From Saccharibacter floricola DSM 15669 (GTDB lineage Bacteria; Pseudomonadota; Alphaproteobacteria; Acetobacterales; Acetobacteraceae): a stretch of DNA of 64,000 nt. The position numbers and the translations under genes were made by a program. Location: the NCBI RefSeq assembly GCF_000378165.1, contig NZ_KB899335.1, positions 124,001 through 188,000 of the forward strand, read 5' to 3'. Positions 62,517 to 64,000 of this stretch are shown piece after piece. Below the pieces are notes generated by a model that worked only from the letters and a program-made list of their open reading frames with translations, did no database searches and was not told the DNA's origin. How positions within the stretch are numbered: the stretch's first letter is position 1; every line of letters starts with the position of its first letter.

Positions 62517-63407
62517 TTAATGCTGCTTTAGCTGCTTGACCGTCTGGGCCAATGTTGCCCGCCAATCTGGCAATGTCACACCAAATATGCGTGCCAATTT
62601 GCTGTTGTCGAGCCGTGAATCGGCGGGACGAGGGGCGGGGGTTGGCCAATCCTTCGTGCCGATAGCGGTCATCTTGGGCATTTTCTGGCCATACGCTTCA
62701 GCACATTCAAGTGTCGCCCGTGCCAACTCAAACCATGTGGCAGCGTCCCCTCCGCCTGTCGCATGGAAGATCCCTCCATAAGAAGGCTTCCACCCAGTGC
62801 GTTTGACAACGCCAACAATGGCCAAAATCGCTTGGGCGAGATCGTCCGAACTGGTCGGATTGCCTTGTTGGTCTCCGACAACGCGAAGCTCAGGGTGCTT
62901 TGTGCCCAGCGCCAGCATCGTCTTCACAAAATTCTTCCCATAGGGGGAATAAACCCAAGCAGTCCGCAGGATGATATTTTTCCCCTCGGTCGCTAAAATG
63001 GCCTGTTCACCAGCCGCTTTCGTCCGACCGTAGGCACTTTCTGGGCAGATAGGGTCTTCCTCTGTGTAAGGCTGCCCCTTTTTGCCATTGAACACATAGT
63101 CCGTTGACACATGAAGGAAAGGAATATCACGACGTGCACATTCCTCCGCCAAACGAGCCGGCCCCGTATGGTTGGCACGATCTGCCGCGTCTTCCTCATC
63201 TTCTGCGGCATCCACAGCCGTCCACGCCGCTGCATTCACCACAAAGGAAGGCTTGAGACGATCAAGTAGGGCCGCAAATTTTTCCGGATGGTCTAGATCA
63301 ACCTCAGGCCGCCCAACGCAGGTAACAGCCTCTCCGCCAAAATGACGCAGCGATGTCGCAAGCTGGCCGTGTTTACCGACCACCAGAAGAGGGGAAGAAA
63401 CGGTCAT
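62517..63407 (-). CDS. rmlD: dTDP-4-dehydrorhamnose reductase
   Basis: Last step of dTDP-L-rhamnose synthesis, NADPH reduction of the 4-keto sugar. The protein of 296 residues has GKHGQLATSLRHFGGE as the cofactor motif, VVNAAAWTAVDAAEDE, STDYVFNG with the catalytic Thr region, and YGRTKAAGEQ with Tyr/Lys. I use ATG 63407; GTG 63416 overlaps the rmlC stop (GTGA). rmlA and rmlB are not here. It supplies rhamnose for LPS or capsule, which could use the glycosyltransferases at 5-9 kb. Confidence 0.92.
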   Translation of the reverse strand: MTVSSPLLVVGKHGQLATSLRHFGGEAVTCVGRPEVDLDHPEKFAALLDRLKPSFVVNAAAWTAVDAAEDEEDAADRANHTGPARLAEECARRDIPFLHVSTDYVFNGKKGQPYTEEDPICPESAYGRTKAAGEQAILATEGKNIILRTAWVYSPYGKNFVKTMLALGTKHPELRVVGDQQGNPTSSDDLAQAILAIVGVVKRTGWKPSYGGIFHATGGGDAATWFELARATLECAEAYGQKMPKMTAIGTKDWPTPAPRPADSRLDNSKLARIFGVTLPDWRATLAQTVKQLKQH

Positions 63408-63412
63408 GACAC

Positions 63413-63976
63413 TCACCCTTTATAGGAAAACCACCCTTGAGCGGCAGAGAAGGACGGAGAGGCGAGGTCTTTTTCTGATAGAACCGCCTCATCAGCTGAG
63501 ATCGGCCATTCAATGCCGATCTCAGCGCAGTCCCACTTAACGCTACGCTCAGAGTCTTTATTGTAGAACGACGTGCACTTGTACTGCACTTCTGTATTTT
63601 CTTCTAACGTCACAAAGCCATGCAGGAAGCCCGGCGGCACCCAAAGCTGAGACCAGTTTTCAGCAGAAAGCTCCGCACCGGCCCATTTCCCATAGGTTGG
63701 GGAACCCGTCCGTGCATCCACAGCGACATCCCAAATAGCCCCTCGCGTTGCCCGGATAAGCTTCCCTTGTGCGTAAGGCTCAAGCTGGCAATGCAGGCCA
63801 CGCACGACGCCTTTTTGACGCGATAGGCTCTGATTGTCCTGAACAAAAGGTACCGTAATACCAATCTCTTTAAGGGTATTTTGATTATACGTTTCGGAGA
63901 AGAAACCACGATTATCTTCAAAACGTCGTGGTGTAATCAATAAGACATCTGGAAGAGAAAGAGGGGTAACATCCAT
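63413..63976 (-). CDS. rmlC: dTDP-4-dehydrorhamnose 3,5-epimerase
   Basis: A 187-residue cupin epimerase acting before RmlD. PRRFEDNRGFFSETYNQ, QDNQSLSRQKGVVRGLHCQL with the catalytic His, GAIWDVAVDARTGSPTYGKW and VPPGFLHGFVTL are family blocks. AGGAG precedes ATG 63976. Its stop overlaps the GTG alternative start of rmlD. The rest of the rml operon lies past the right edge. Confidence 0.95.
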   Translation of the reverse strand: MDVTPLSLPDVLLITPRRFEDNRGFFSETYNQNTLKEIGITVPFVQDNQSLSRQKGVVRGLHCQLEPYAQGKLIRATRGAIWDVAVDARTGSPTYGKWAGAELSAENWSQLWVPPGFLHGFVTLEENTEVQYKCTSFYNKDSERSVKWDCAEIGIEWPISADEAVLSEKDLASPSFSAAQGWFSYKG

Positions 63977-64000
63977 AATGATGGCTCCTGATTATGATTT

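Overview
The window looks like chromosomal DNA of an acetic acid bacterium (Acetobacteraceae, Alphaproteobacteria) with moderate GC. The basis is a complete pqqABCDE cluster, a secreted GH32 fructan/sucrose hydrolase, a copAB-type copper module, an infA-maf-rng-yacG block, and hemE beside a cluster of DnaA boxes, the arrangement seen at alphaproteobacterial origins. Genus cannot be fixed by reading alone. Gene density is high, many genes overlap by ATGA or GTGA, and no prophage, CRISPR array or intact transposon was found.

Layout, left half: 1-1804 (minus) holds the hisD N-terminus, hisG and gmk. 2014-5172 (plus) is pqqA, an intercistronic hairpin, then overlapping pqqBCDE. 5193-8912 (minus) carries two long paralogous DUF4422+GT8 glycosyltransferases. 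9010-12447 (minus) is the riboflavin operon ribD-ribE-ribBA-ribH behind an FMN riboswitch. A secreted coiled-coil protein and an FNR-type regulator follow; a perfect FNR box separates fnr from ompW. 15380-21165 is a tripartite heavy-metal RND pump and 21373-26143 a ytcA-mdtNOP-like pump behind a TetR-type palindrome. Then come an SDR, a histidine phosphatase, prs, a lipoprotein and a TonB-like protein, followed by alkA, infA-maf-rng-yacG and tRNA-Phe.

Right half: an aldo/keto reductase, GH32 hydrolase, bile-acid-symporter-like transporter, a small helical protein, and the yhaO-yhaN pair. 43.5-44.6 kb is a graveyard of two IS5-like transposases. Then htpG, an SDR, nhaA, a copper module (copA, copB, a small Met/His/Cys-rich protein and a divergent HMA chaperone), a MATE exporter, an S9 peptidase and a DedA protein. 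The minus-strand hemE-HAD-hemJ unit abuts the candidate replication origin (58792-59114), from which a second maf gene diverges. tRNA-Ala, a Zur-box-controlled znuACB operon and rmlC-rmlD close the window.

How it fits together: PQQ is the cofactor of the periplasmic dehydrogenases typical of these bacteria. Riboflavin and heme genes supply other redox cofactors. FNR/OmpW, Zur/Znu, copper and RND genes handle oxygen and metal stress. GH32 hydrolase suits a sugar-rich habitat. Most genes are recognisable; the novelty lies mainly in regulatory DNA, start-codon choices, the glycosyltransferase pair and the decayed mobile elements.
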